64,000 bases of DNA from Nonomuraea helvata (GCF_039535785.1 NZ_BAAAXV010000001.1:682001-746000); one strand, 5' to 3'; shown: positions 23,597 through 31,812, counted from the stretch's first letter. The notes: generated by a model not told the origin, from the letters alone. Made by a program: numbers and translations.

Positions 23597-25705
23597 TTGC
23601 GAGTCCTGGCCGTAGTTCCCGCCCGCGGAGGTTCGGCGGGCGTACCCCTGAAGAACCTCGCCCTGGTCGGCGGCCTCCCGCTGGTCACCCGCGCGGTGCG
23701 CGCCTGCCTGCGGGCCGAGCTCGTGGACCAGGTCGTGGTCAGCACCGACCACGCGGGGATCGCCGAGACCGCCCGGCAGGCGGGGGCGGTCGTCGTGGAC
23801 CGGCCCGAGGAGCTGAGCGGCGCCACCGCCTCCAGCGAGTCGGCCGTGCTGCACGCGCTCGACGCCCTCGGCGCGGACCCCGAAGTCGTCGTGCTGGTGC
23901 AGTGCACGAGCGCGTTCATCGACCCCGACGACCTGTCCGCCGCGGTGCGCAAGGTGCTCGACGGCGAGGCCGACTCGGTGGTGTCCGGGCTGCCGACGCA
24001 CGAGTTCCTGTGGACGGCGACCGGCGCCGGGATCAACCACGACCCGGCCGTCCGGCAGCGCCGGCAGGACCGCGACGCCCAGTTCCGCGAGAACGGCGCC
24101 TTCTACGTCATGCGCACCTCCGGCCTGCGCGAGCACGGTCACCGCTTCTTCGGCGAGGTCGCCGTCCAGCCGGTGCCGCCGCAGCACGCCATCGAGATCG
24201 ACAACCCGGAGGACCTGGAGCTCGTGCGCGCGCTCGCCCCGTTCATCGACCAGCCCGAGCCGATCGACGTGGACGCCGTCATCACCGACTTCGACGGCGT
24301 GCACACCGACGACCGCGCCTACGTCGACTCCGACGGCCGCGAGATGGTGCTGGTCAGCCGCTCGGACGGGATGGGCGTCTCGCTGCTGAAGCGGTCCGGG
24401 GTGAAGGTGCTGGTCATGTCCACCGAGCACAACCCCGTGGTGGCCGCCCGCGCCCGCAAGCTGGGCGTGCCTGTGCTGCAGGGCCTGGCCGACAAGCGGA
24501 CCGTGCTGCGCGACTGGCTCACCATCGAGGGCCTCGACCCGGCCCGCGTCGCCTACGTCGGCAACGACGTCAACGACCTGGGCCCGATGGCCGAGGTCGG
24601 CTGGCCCGTCGCCACCCCTGACGCGCACCCGCGCGTGCGCGCCGCCGCCAGGACCGTGCTGACCAGGCCGGGCGGGTCGGGCGCCGTGCGCGAGCTGTGC
24701 GACCGCGTCGTGGCCGCCCGGCCCGAGGTGCCGGTGGTGGAGGTCAAGGAGCGCCCCCGGCTGGGCCTGGAGCGGAGGAGCTCCGGGGGAGAGCGCGAGG
24801 GACGAGCCAACGAGCCCGGAAGCGGCCGCGACCATAAGCGCGTGGCGATCGGCGACGTGCTGGTCGGCGACGGCGAGCCCGTGTACGTGATCGGCGAGAT
24901 CGGCATCAACCACAACGGCGACCTCGACATCGCCCGCCGCCTCATCGACGTGGCCGCCGACGCCGGCTGCCAGGCGGTCAAGTTCCAGAAGCGCACCCCC
25001 GCGATCTGCGTGCCCGAGGAGCAGAAGGGCCAGATCAGGCAGACGCCGTGGGGCGAGATGACATACCTGGAGTACAAGGAGCGCACCGAGTTCGGCTACG
25101 ACGAGTACCGGCAGATCGCGAAATACTGCGACGAGCGTGGCCTGCACTGGTTCGCCTCGCCGTGGGACGTGCCCTCCGTGGAGTTCCTGGAGGAAATGGA
25201 CGTCCTCGTCCACAAGGTGGCCTCGGCCAGCGTCGCCGACCACGAGATGCTGCGCGTGCTGGCCGCCACCGGCAAGCCGATCATCCTGTCGACCGGCATG
25301 TCCACGCTGTCGGAGATCGACGCGGCCGTCGAGATCCTCGGCACCGACAAGCTGATCATGATGCACGCGACGTCCACGTACCCGCTGCCGCCGGAAGAGG
25401 CGAACCTGCGCACGATCACCACGCTCAAGGAGCGCTACGGCGTCCCCGTCGGCTACTCCGGACACGAGCGCGGCCTGCAGATCTCGCTCGCCGCGGTCAC
25501 GCTCGGCGCGGTCACCGTGGAGCGGCACATCACGCTCGACCGCACCATGTGGGGCTCCGACCATGCCGCCTCGCTGGAGCCGGCCGGCCTCGAGCACCTG
25601 GTACGCGACATCCGCATCATCGAGCAGGCCATGGGCGACGGCGTCAAGCGCGTCTTCCCCGGCGAGGAGGCCCCCAAGGCCCGCCTGCGCCGGGTGACCG
25701 TCTGA
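23597..25705 (+). CDS. Triple fusion: CMP-nonulosonate synthetase - HAD phosphatase - NeuB-type nonulosonate synthase
   Basis: A 702-aa protein joining three steps of nonulosonic (sialic-type) acid synthesis. Residues about 1-218: cytidylyltransferase with VVPARGGSAGVPLKN and the QCTSAF and EIDNPEDLE blocks. Residues about 224-380: KdsC-like HAD phosphatase with nucleophile Asp231/Asp233 in TDFDGVHTDD, Lys300 and the GNDVND metal motif. Residues about 385-416: Gly/Glu/Arg-rich linker. Residues about 418-702: NeuB barrel with IGEIGINHNG, VKFQKRTP and metal-ligand candidates His623 (GYSGHE) and His644 (VERHITLD), 21 residues apart as in Neisseria NeuB. The C-terminal SAF domain of NeuB is missing. 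The start is TTG 23597, behind GAGGAG at 7 nt. First gene of a glycan operon; chemistry could be Kdn, Neu5Ac or a relative. Confidence 0.92.
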   Translation: MRVLAVVPARGGSAGVPLKNLALVGGLPLVTRAVRACLRAELVDQVVVSTDHAGIAETARQAGAVVVDRPEELSGATASSESAVLHALDALGADPEVVVLVQCTSAFIDPDDLSAAVRKVLDGEADSVVSGLPTHEFLWTATGAGINHDPAVRQRRQDRDAQFRENGAFYVMRTSGLREHGHRFFGEVAVQPVPPQHAIEIDNPEDLELVRALAPFIDQPEPIDVDAVITDFDGVHTDDRAYVDSDGREMVLVSRSDGMGVSLLKRSGVKVLVMSTEHNPVVAARARKLGVPVLQGLADKRTVLRDWLTIEGLDPARVAYVGNDVNDLGPMAEVGWPVATPDAHPRVRAAARTVLTRPGGSGAVRELCDRVVAARPEVPVVEVKERPRLGLERRSSGGEREGRANEPGSGRDHKRVAIGDVLVGDGEPVYVIGEIGINHNGDLDIARRLIDVAADAGCQAVKFQKRTPAICVPEEQKGQIRQTPWGEMTYLEYKERTEFGYDEYRQIAKYCDERGLHWFASPWDVPSVEFLEEMDVLVHKVASASVADHEMLRVLAATGKPIILSTGMSTLSEIDAAVEILGTDKLIMMHATSTYPLPPEEANLRTITTLKERYGVPVGYSGHERGLQISLAAVTLGAVTVERHITLDRTMWGSDHAASLEPAGLEHLVRDIRIIEQAMGDGVKRVFPGEEAPKARLRRVTV

Positions 25706-25733
25706 CCTCGTCCGCGCTCTGGAGAGACAACCC

Positions 25734-26717
25734 TTGATCACACTCTCGGTCGTCGTGCCGGTACGGGACGGCGAGCGCTTCATCGCCGACGCGCTCACCT
25801 CGCTCTGCCGCAACGCCCGGCACGACTTCGAGTTCATCGTCGTCGACGACGGCTCCGTGGACGCCACCGGGGCCATCGTCGAGGACTTCGCCCACGACCT
25901 GCCCGGGCTGTCCGTGCTGCGCAACCCCGCGCCCGTGGGGCTGGCCGACGCCCGCAACACGGGCCTGTCGGCCGCCTCCGGCCGGTACGTGACGTTCATG
26001 GACGGCGACGACTGGCTCGCCCCCGGCTACCTGGCGCAGCTCGTCGAGGCCATCGACGGGCTCGGCTGCGACTTCGTCCGCGCCGACCACGTACAGGCCG
26101 AGGGCCGCAAACGGGTCGTGCACCGTGCCCCGCTGGCGCGGCGGGGCGCGGTGCTCAGCCCCCGGGACGCGATCCTGCCGGCGGGCGTGCGGACCATGGT
26201 CGACTACCCGTACGCGTGGGCCGGGATCTACCGGCGCTCCCTGCGCGACCTGCTGCACTTCCCCGGCTCCCTGCACACCGCCGAGGACCGGCCGTGGATC
26301 TGGCGCCTGCACAGGGAGGCCGCCACGTTCGCGGTGGTGTCGCTGGCCGGCGTGTTCTACCGGCGCATGGTGTCCGGGTCGCTGACGCAGGTGGGCGACG
26401 AGCGCCAGCTGCACTTCTTCGACGCGTTCGACCTGGTCTTCAAGGACCTGGAGCCGGAGTTCCTGCCCAAGGCGGTACGGAACTTCTGCGCGCTGCTCGC
26501 CCACCACCTGGAGATCGCCGACCGGTTCACGCCGGCGCTGCGGGCCCGTTTCGAGGAGCGCGGCGCGCACCTGGTGCGCGCGCTGCCCGCCGACGTGGTG
26601 TCCGAGTCGGTCGCGCGGATGTCCGCCGAACGCGAGGCCACGCTGCGGGCCCTGGTGCCCGACCTGCCGCCCAGCCCGCACGTCCGGGTCCGCCGCGACC
26701 GGGAGGAGACGTCGTGA
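25734..26717 (+). CDS. Family 2 glycosyltransferase
   Basis: A 327-aa GT-A fold glycosyltransferase. Seen: opening ITLSVVVPVRDGERFI, the nucleotide-binding VVDDGSVDAT and the metal-binding FMDGDDWL (DxD) motifs within the first 100 residues; the C-terminal half is helical and unassigned. No membrane segment. Translation starts at TTG 25734 with GGAGAG upstream, and the stop overlaps the next gene's GTG by 4 bp. It probably adds a sugar to the nonulosonate polymer or its linkage unit (inference from neighbours). Confidence 0.9.
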   Translation: MITLSVVVPVRDGERFIADALTSLCRNARHDFEFIVVDDGSVDATGAIVEDFAHDLPGLSVLRNPAPVGLADARNTGLSAASGRYVTFMDGDDWLAPGYLAQLVEAIDGLGCDFVRADHVQAEGRKRVVHRAPLARRGAVLSPRDAILPAGVRTMVDYPYAWAGIYRRSLRDLLHFPGSLHTAEDRPWIWRLHREAATFAVVSLAGVFYRRMVSGSLTQVGDERQLHFFDAFDLVFKDLEPEFLPKAVRNFCALLAHHLEIADRFTPALRARFEERGAHLVRALPADVVSESVARMSAEREATLRALVPDLPPSPHVRVRRDREETS

Positions 26718-27949
26718 AGGTCTTCTACGCCTCGACGCTGTTCGGCGCGATGTCGCTGGCCGCCGCCATCGACGACGGCCGCTTCGGCGACGGCCGCCGC
26801 GTCCTCGTCGTGTCCAACAACGCGGCCATCCCCGAGGTGGCCACGCCGCTCGACAAGACGCCCGGCTTCGCCGTGCTGCGCTCCCGCTTCGACGAGGTCC
26901 ACTCGTGGAACGAGCTCATCGCGCCGCTGCACCCCTCCGACTGGAAGGCCCGCGTCATCGAGGTGCCCATGATGGAGCGCCTCATCCGCTCCCACTGGGG
27001 GCTGGACGGGGTGGAGCACCTGGTGCTGGAGTCGATCGCGGTGCCCCCGGCCCGCACGATCGCGGGGCTGGTGCGCGACTGCCCGATCACCGTCTACTCC
27101 GACGGGCTCATGAGCTACGGCCCGACCCGCGACCCGCTGCCGGCCGAGATCTTCCGCCGCATCGAGCGGCTGCTCCACCTGGACCTGGTGCCGGGGCTCA
27201 CGCCGCTGCTGCTCGGCGAGTACGGCGTCGCGCCGTCGATCCTGCCGGACGAGCGGTTTCTGTCGATCGTCGACCAGGTCACCGCCACCGCGCCCGACAT
27301 GCTGCACGGGCAGGCGATGATCCTCGGCCAGTACCTGTCCGCGCTGGAGATCGTCACGCCGGAGGAGGAGGCGGCCCTGCACGAGACCATGCTGCGTGCC
27401 CTGGTCGCCCGCGGCCACACCGACGTCGTCTTCAAGCCGCACCCGGCCGCCGGGCGGCGCCACGCCCAGCTCCTGCGTGCCGCGGCCGAGCCTCTGGGCG
27501 TGCGGCTGTCGGTGGCGCCGGAGAGCGTGCCCGCCGAGGTCTGCTTCGCCGCGCTGCGGCCGGAGCTCGTGGTGGGGTGCTTCTCCACGGGCCTGCTGAC
27601 GGCGCAGCGCTACTTCGGGCTGCCCGTCGCCTCGTACGGCACCGGCCTGGTGCTCGACCGGCTGGCTCCCTACGAGAACAGCAACCGGATCCCGGTCACG
27701 ATCGTGGACGCGCTGCTGCCCCGGCTGTCGGCCGACGGGACCGTCACCCCGCCCCCCGCGGTGGACCTGCGCGGGCTGGTGGGGGCCGTGGGGTACTGCA
27801 TGCAGGCCGAGACGTACCCGGAGCTGCGGCCCGCGAGCATCGGGTTCGACGCGCGTTACTTCAAGCGCAAGCGCCTGGAGACGCTGGGCCTGGCGGCCCG
27901 GCCCACCGCACTCACCCGGCTGCGCAGGAAGATCCGCTCGGCGATCTGA
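26714..27949 (+). CDS. Polysialyltransferase-family (alpha-2,8-polyST-like) glycosyltransferase
   Basis: A 411-aa protein resembling the bacterial polysialyltransferase family (PF07388 type). Seen: N-terminal Rossmann-like KVFYASTLFGAMSLAAAI, central ITVYSDGLMSYGPTRD (the Asp-Gly block typical of these enzymes), VVFKPHP (the conserved His-Pro motif used for CMP-sugar chemistry) and a later CFSTGLLTAQ helix corresponding to the family's Ser/Thr motif. It would transfer CMP-activated nonulosonic acid to build a polymer. The C-terminus is strongly basic (residues about 385-411), which may anchor it at the membrane. GTG 26714 overlaps the GT2 stop with GGGAGGAG upstream. Confidence 0.85.
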   Translation: MKVFYASTLFGAMSLAAAIDDGRFGDGRRVLVVSNNAAIPEVATPLDKTPGFAVLRSRFDEVHSWNELIAPLHPSDWKARVIEVPMMERLIRSHWGLDGVEHLVLESIAVPPARTIAGLVRDCPITVYSDGLMSYGPTRDPLPAEIFRRIERLLHLDLVPGLTPLLLGEYGVAPSILPDERFLSIVDQVTATAPDMLHGQAMILGQYLSALEIVTPEEEAALHETMLRALVARGHTDVVFKPHPAAGRRHAQLLRAAAEPLGVRLSVAPESVPAEVCFAALRPELVVGCFSTGLLTAQRYFGLPVASYGTGLVLDRLAPYENSNRIPVTIVDALLPRLSADGTVTPPPAVDLRGLVGAVGYCMQAETYPELRPASIGFDARYFKRKRLETLGLAARPTALTRLRRKIRSAI

Positions 27950-27955
27950 GCCCAC

Positions 27956-27985
27956 GGCCGGCGCGAGAATCTTCTCCCGCCGGCC
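27956..27985 (+). terminator. Hairpin after the glycan operon
   Basis: GGCCGGCG and CGCCGGCC form 8-bp arms, with a further GAGAA/TTCTC pairing inside past one mismatch. It lies 7 bp after the polysialyltransferase stop, with no U-run. Confidence 0.6.
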
Positions 27986-28002
27986 CGATCACTGTGGACG
28001 CC

Positions 28003-28020
28003 ATACTGACCGGTCGGTAT
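28003..28020. promoter_or_regulatory. TetR-type palindromic operator
   Basis: An 18-bp near-perfect palindrome, ATAC-T-GACCGGTC-G-GTAT (16 of 18 positions symmetric), ends 10 bp before the ATG of the SCO6745-family gene. The GACCGGTC core is typical of TetR/AcrR operators. No TetR gene adjoins it. Confidence 0.7.
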
Positions 28021-28030
28021 TTTCTCTGAC

Positions 28031-28864
28031 ATGACGCAGGAACGCCGGACCTGGCGCACTCTGGAGCCGTTTCACGGCATGATCTACTTCTCCCCCGAGG
28101 CGGGAGCCGCCTACGAGGCCCTCGGGCTGAGCGGCCGGATGGGGTACTTCGCCTCGCGGGCCGCCGCTCTCGGCCCGGTTCCCGCTGAAGTGGTGATCGC
28201 GACCTTCTACAACTTCCACCCCGATCTGGTACGGCAGGCGATCCCCGCCGCCTGGCAGATCGCCTCCCCCTCCGACATCCTGGCCGCCCGGCTCGAATCG
28301 GTGGACGTCACACTGCGCCGGGTGCTGGGCGACGCCGTGGACTCCCCGGAGATGTCGCGGGCGGCAGCGCTGGCCCGTCAGGCGGCGGAGACCGTCGCGG
28401 GCGAGCTCAGCGGGCGGCCGCTGTATGCCGCGCACGCGGCGCTCCCCTGGCCGAAGGCTCCCCACCTGGTGCTCTGGCATGCCCAGACCCTGCTGCGCGA
28501 GTATCGCGGCGACGGCCATCTCGCCGCCCTCCTGGCCGCCGGCCTGAGCGGCATCGAAGCCCTCGTCACCCACGCGGCCACCGGCGCCGTCACATCCGAG
28601 GTGCTCCGGCGTACGCGGGGGTGGCCCCAGGCCGACTGGGCTGCCGCCGTACAGGGGCTGGAGGAGCGTGGCTGGCTCTTCGAGGGAGCGCTCACCGAGG
28701 AAGGCCGCAGGCGGCGTGCGGAGGTCGAAGAGGCGACGGACCGGATGGGGATGGCCCCGTACACCGCGCTTGGCGCCGCCCGCTGCGAGGAACTGTGCTC
28801 TCTCGCCCGGCCGTGGAGCAAGGCCGTGGCCGCCGAGCTGATGCCCTGGGCCACAGGTCGCTAG
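28031..28864 (+). CDS. SCO6745 family protein
   Basis: A 277-aa protein of the actinobacterial SCO6745 family, whose function is uncharacterised. Seen: the family opening LEPFHGMIYFSPEA, YFASRAAALGPVPAEVVIATFYNF, the central PHLVLWHAQTLLREYRGDGH (about 144-163) and a C-terminal winged-helix-like segment (VLRRTRGWPQADW... GLEERGWL). It sits inside the glycan locus but has its own operator, which suggests control by a TetR protein encoded elsewhere. Start ATG 28031 has no clear ribosome-binding site (possible leaderless transcript). Confidence 0.85.
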   Translation: MTQERRTWRTLEPFHGMIYFSPEAGAAYEALGLSGRMGYFASRAAALGPVPAEVVIATFYNFHPDLVRQAIPAAWQIASPSDILAARLESVDVTLRRVLGDAVDSPEMSRAAALARQAAETVAGELSGRPLYAAHAALPWPKAPHLVLWHAQTLLREYRGDGHLAALLAAGLSGIEALVTHAATGAVTSEVLRRTRGWPQADWAAAVQGLEERGWLFEGALTEEGRRRRAEVEEATDRMGMAPYTALGAARCEELCSLARPWSKAVAAELMPWATGR

Positions 28865-28931
28865 CCGGCGAGTGCCCCGACGTCGTAGGAGCCTCGTGGA
28901 CCGTCACACATGGAAGCTCCTCTGAGGGTGC

Positions 28932-29600
28932 TCAAACGGTGCGAAGAACCGAGACCACGATCCCCAGCACCATGGCGCCGTCGCCGTCGATGACGTCGTA
29001 GGCGGGGTTGCGTGGTTCGAGATAGACGTGTCCGTTGCGTCGGCGGAACACCTTGACGGTGGCCTCACCGTCGATCATCGCGGCGACGATCTGGCCCGAG
29101 TGCGCCTCGGGCTGCTGCCGTACCACCACGATGTCGCCGTCGCAGATCGCGGCGTCGATCATTGAATCGCCCCGCACGCGCAGGCCGAACACGGTGCCGC
29201 GCCCGGTGAGGTCGCGGGGCAGGGTCAGCGCGTCGTCCAGATGCTCGTCGGCCGGTATGGGACTGCCCGCGGCGATGTCCCCGACCACGGGCACGGTCAC
29301 CACGTCGTCAGCCGGCTTCGGCGCCGATGCTCGCTGGAACGGACGCACGTCGATGGGCCGGGTCATCGTCTCGCCCCGGCGCAGGAACCCCTTCTCCTCC
29401 AGGCTCTTCAGCTGTTTCGACACCGATGAGGTGGACCGCAGCCCGACCGCATGGCCGATCTCGCGTGTGCTCGGAGGATAGCCGTGTCTGACCACCCAGT
29501 CCCGAATCGTGGCGAGGATCCGCTGCTGGCGCGGCGGCAAGGCCGAGGAGTCCAGGTACTCGAACAGGTCCTGATCGTCGTAGGTGGTCACGTGCGCCAT
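28932..29600 (-). CDS. LexA-family repressor (divergent LexA paralogue)
   Basis: A 222-aa LexA/S24 protein. Seen: N-terminal winged helix (PPRQQRILATIRDWVVRHG, then TREIGHAVGLRSTSSVSKQL), cleavage site Ala111-Gly112 in IAAGSP, catalytic Ser146 in RGDSMID and Lys183 in ATVKVF. Cleavage-site, Ser and Lys spacing matches E. coli LexA. It should therefore undergo RecA-stimulated self-cleavage. No SOS box of the GAAC-N4-GTTC type is visible upstream, and the DNA-binding helix differs from the usual actinobacterial LexA, so it may be a second LexA with another regulon. ATG 29600 was chosen; in-frame GTG 29615 and TTG 29657 are alternatives. Confidence 0.85.
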   Translation of the reverse strand: MAHVTTYDDQDLFEYLDSSALPPRQQRILATIRDWVVRHGYPPSTREIGHAVGLRSTSSVSKQLKSLEEKGFLRRGETMTRPIDVRPFQRASAPKPADDVVTVPVVGDIAAGSPIPADEHLDDALTLPRDLTGRGTVFGLRVRGDSMIDAAICDGDIVVVRQQPEAHSGQIVAAMIDGEATVKVFRRRNGHVYLEPRNPAYDVIDGDGAMVLGIVVSVLRTV

Positions 29601-29696
29601 GCTAAAGGCCGGCACCGGCCGCGAATCCACCAGTGTGGCAAGCCACCTCAAAATCAAATGCTCACCGGGCGCCCGGCCGGAACACCGGGAGGTCCC

Positions 29697-30512
29697 TCAG
29701 AGCACGCGACCCACACCGCAGAGAATGTCGGCTCCGCCGGGGCCGGCGAGCGACGGGTCAAGGACGTCCTCGGCGCGCCAGTCGGTCGTCGAGACCAGGC
29801 CCGGCTCCAGCATCTGCAGGCCCTCGAAGAAGCCGGCGATCTGCTCGCGCGTGCGTGGGGTCACGTTGCCTGCCCTGGTCTTGCTGTAGACCTCGCGGCC
29901 TTCGCCCACCGCCTCGTTGTCGAGTTCGCCCGTGGTGACGTGGGAGATGATCAGATGGCTTCCGGCGGGCAGGGCTTCCCGAATGGAACTCACGATGCTC
30001 TGGGCCTGATCATCGTCGGGGACGAAGTGCAGCACCGCGACCAGGAGCACGGCCACCGGTCGCTCGAAGTCGAGGTGTCGCGTGATCTGCGGGTGACCGA
30101 GGATGGCCTTGGGGTCGCGCATGTCGCCCTCCACCACGATGGTGTCGGCGGTCTCCGCCAGCAGAGCGCGGGCATGCACCAGCACGATCGGGTCGTTGTC
30201 GACGTAGACCACGCGCGAGCCGGGAGAGACGCGCCCCGCCACCTGATGGACGTTCTCCTGGGTCGGCAGGCCTGTACCGATGTCCAGGAACTGCCGGATC
30301 CCGCTCTCGGCGACCGCGCGGACGGCACGGCCCAAGAACGCCCGATCGGCCTGCGCGACCTCCTTGGCATTGGGAGACAGCTGGATGATCCGCGCCGCGG
30401 CCTCTCGGTCGGCAGCGAAATTGTCCTTGCCACCCAGCAGATAGTCATACATCCGGGCCACGCTCGGCACGGTCGGGTCCACCCCCGCAGGGGCCCGCTC
30501 CACCTCGGTCAT
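29697..30512 (-). CDS. SAM-dependent methyltransferase, DUF574 family (copy 2)
   Basis: A 271-aa paralogue of the protein at 19066-19887. Seen: VARMYDYLLGGKDNFAAD, FLDIGTGLPTQENVHQ and VVYVDNDPIV in the same order and spacing. ATG 30512 was chosen because AAGGGG lies 5 nt upstream; ATG 30533 is in frame but has no site. Upstream lies a pair of direct 9-bp repeats. Tandem with the DUF6716-like gene but separated from it by a hairpin, so it has its own promoter. Confidence 0.87.
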   Translation of the reverse strand: MTEVERAPAGVDPTVPSVARMYDYLLGGKDNFAADREAAARIIQLSPNAKEVAQADRAFLGRAVRAVAESGIRQFLDIGTGLPTQENVHQVAGRVSPGSRVVYVDNDPIVLVHARALLAETADTIVVEGDMRDPKAILGHPQITRHLDFERPVAVLLVAVLHFVPDDDQAQSIVSSIREALPAGSHLIISHVTTGELDNEAVGEGREVYSKTRAGNVTPRTREQIAGFFEGLQMLEPGLVSTTDWRAEDVLDPSLAGPGGADILCGVGRVL

Positions 30513-30537
30513 CCCTACCCCTTGATCTGACATCTTG

Positions 30538-30556
30538 TAAGGGATCCTAAGGGATC
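30538..30556. repeat. Direct repeat upstream of the DUF574 gene
   Basis: TAAGGGATC occurs twice at exactly 10-bp spacing (30538-30546 and 30548-30556), one helical turn apart and 26-44 bp before the DUF574 start. This pattern suggests an activator or tandem-binding regulator. Confidence 0.45.
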
Positions 30557-30590
30557 TCTCGGGTGAAGGTCGCTTAAAGCGGAACCCGAG

Positions 30591-30609
30591 GCCTTTCAGC
30601 CGTAAAGGC
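30591..30609 (-). terminator. Hairpin after the DUF6716-like gene
   Basis: GCCTTT and AAAGGC pair across a 7-nt loop, 22 bp past the stop of the glycosyltransferase-like gene on the minus strand. Weak, no U-run. Confidence 0.4.
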
Positions 30610-30630
30610 TGCCACCCAGCAGAAAAGTGG

Positions 30631-31812
30631 TCAGCCGAGAGCCTTGAGGTAGCGGCGCATCCGCCGTTTGGCGCGGTAGCCCGCCCGCAGCATCGAGGGG
30701 TGCACCTCCACCCGCAGCCGGGCCCGGCGTCGCGCCGCCGCGTGCTCCGGCCCGTCCAGCAGCGAGGACGCGGGCACCCGCGACCCCCCGCCCGCCACCA
30801 GCCCGGCCAGCAGCCGAGCCCAGTCGTTGCGTTCGGCCGGGTGGAAGTAGTTGGCCGCGCACCACTCGGCCGAGGCGGCCCGGAAGTCCCCCTTGGCCAC
30901 GTCGTCGAGCGTGCCCAGCAGCCCGCTGCCCTCGAACACCAGGTTGATCATCTCGGCGCTCACGCCGAAGTCGCTCAGCACCAGCGACGGCACGTCCAGC
31001 GCGATCGCCTCCAGCGCCGCCGTCGAGCTCACCGTGACGAACCCGGCCGCCCGCGCGAGCTGGTCGTGCATCGAGCCCGCCTGGAAGGAGAGCCGCCCCG
31101 GCTCTCCCATCTCCCGCCACAGCCGCTGGTAGTGGTGACGCTCGTTGTGCGTCTGCCGCTCGTCCTCCAGCGCGCGCAGCTTGACGACCACGTCCAGCTC
31201 GGGGCGGAGCCGGGCCAGCTCGGCCAGCCCCAGCAGGACGCGCTCCCGCTCCTCCCGCTCACGCGGCACCTTGGCCTGCGTGGCGAACACGACCCGGTTC
31301 CCGCCCACGGCGGCCGACTCCGAACGCAGGAACGGCAGCCTGGCCAGGCCCACCGCCCCTCCCCCGCCGAGCCTGGCGGCGATCTCGGAGAACTCGGCCA
31401 CCTCCCGCTCGCTGTGCACCACGAACAGGTCGCACCCGCTGCGGAACAACCACGCCTTCTCCGTCGCGGGCACCGAGATGCCCGGCAGCCCGCTGACGAA
31501 CACCGGCCGCGGCCGCAGCCCCGCGAACACGTCGGCCACCAGCACGTCCACGACCGGACCCGTGCAGGCCACCAGCACCACGTCCGGCCGCGTGCGCTCG
31601 GCCAGCCGCCGCACGGACCTGGCCGACAGCACCGGCGGCGGCTCGGCACCACCCACAGCGCCGCCCACAGCGGCGGCGATCTGCTCAGGCGACGGCGTGA
31701 TCGGCGTGCGCACCACCACCAGCTCCGTGACCGCTCCCCCGGGCAGATCGCCGAGCAGGCAGGCCGCCCACTTCAGGTACGAGTCGGAGTCGGCGACCGC
31801 CAACACTTTCAA
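30631..31812 (-). CDS. DUF6716-like putative glycosyltransferase
   Basis: A 393-aa protein with a GT-B-like layout. Seen: an N-terminal Rossmann half (VLAVADSDSYLKWAACLL, VLVACTGPVVDVLV, GLPGISVPATEKA) and a C-terminal half with VVFATQAKVPRERE, VVVKLRALEDERQTH and a donor-site-like FVTVSSTAALEAIALDVPSL. In Streptomyces, proteins of this type sit next to neuA/neuB-like and polysialyltransferase genes, which is the main reason for the name. The start is TTG 31812, overlapping the upstream stop (TTGA) with CGGGAG upstream. Probably acts with the upstream gene on the surface polymer. Confidence 0.75.
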   Translation of the reverse strand: MKVLAVADSDSYLKWAACLLGDLPGGAVTELVVVRTPITPSPEQIAAAVGGAVGGAEPPPVLSARSVRRLAERTRPDVVLVACTGPVVDVLVADVFAGLRPRPVFVSGLPGISVPATEKAWLFRSGCDLFVVHSEREVAEFSEIAARLGGGGAVGLARLPFLRSESAAVGGNRVVFATQAKVPREREERERVLLGLAELARLRPELDVVVKLRALEDERQTHNERHHYQRLWREMGEPGRLSFQAGSMHDQLARAAGFVTVSSTAALEAIALDVPSLVLSDFGVSAEMINLVFEGSGLLGTLDDVAKGDFRAASAEWCAANYFHPAERNDWARLLAGLVAGGGSRVPASSLLDGPEHAAARRRARLRVEVHPSMLRAGYRAKRRMRRYLKALG

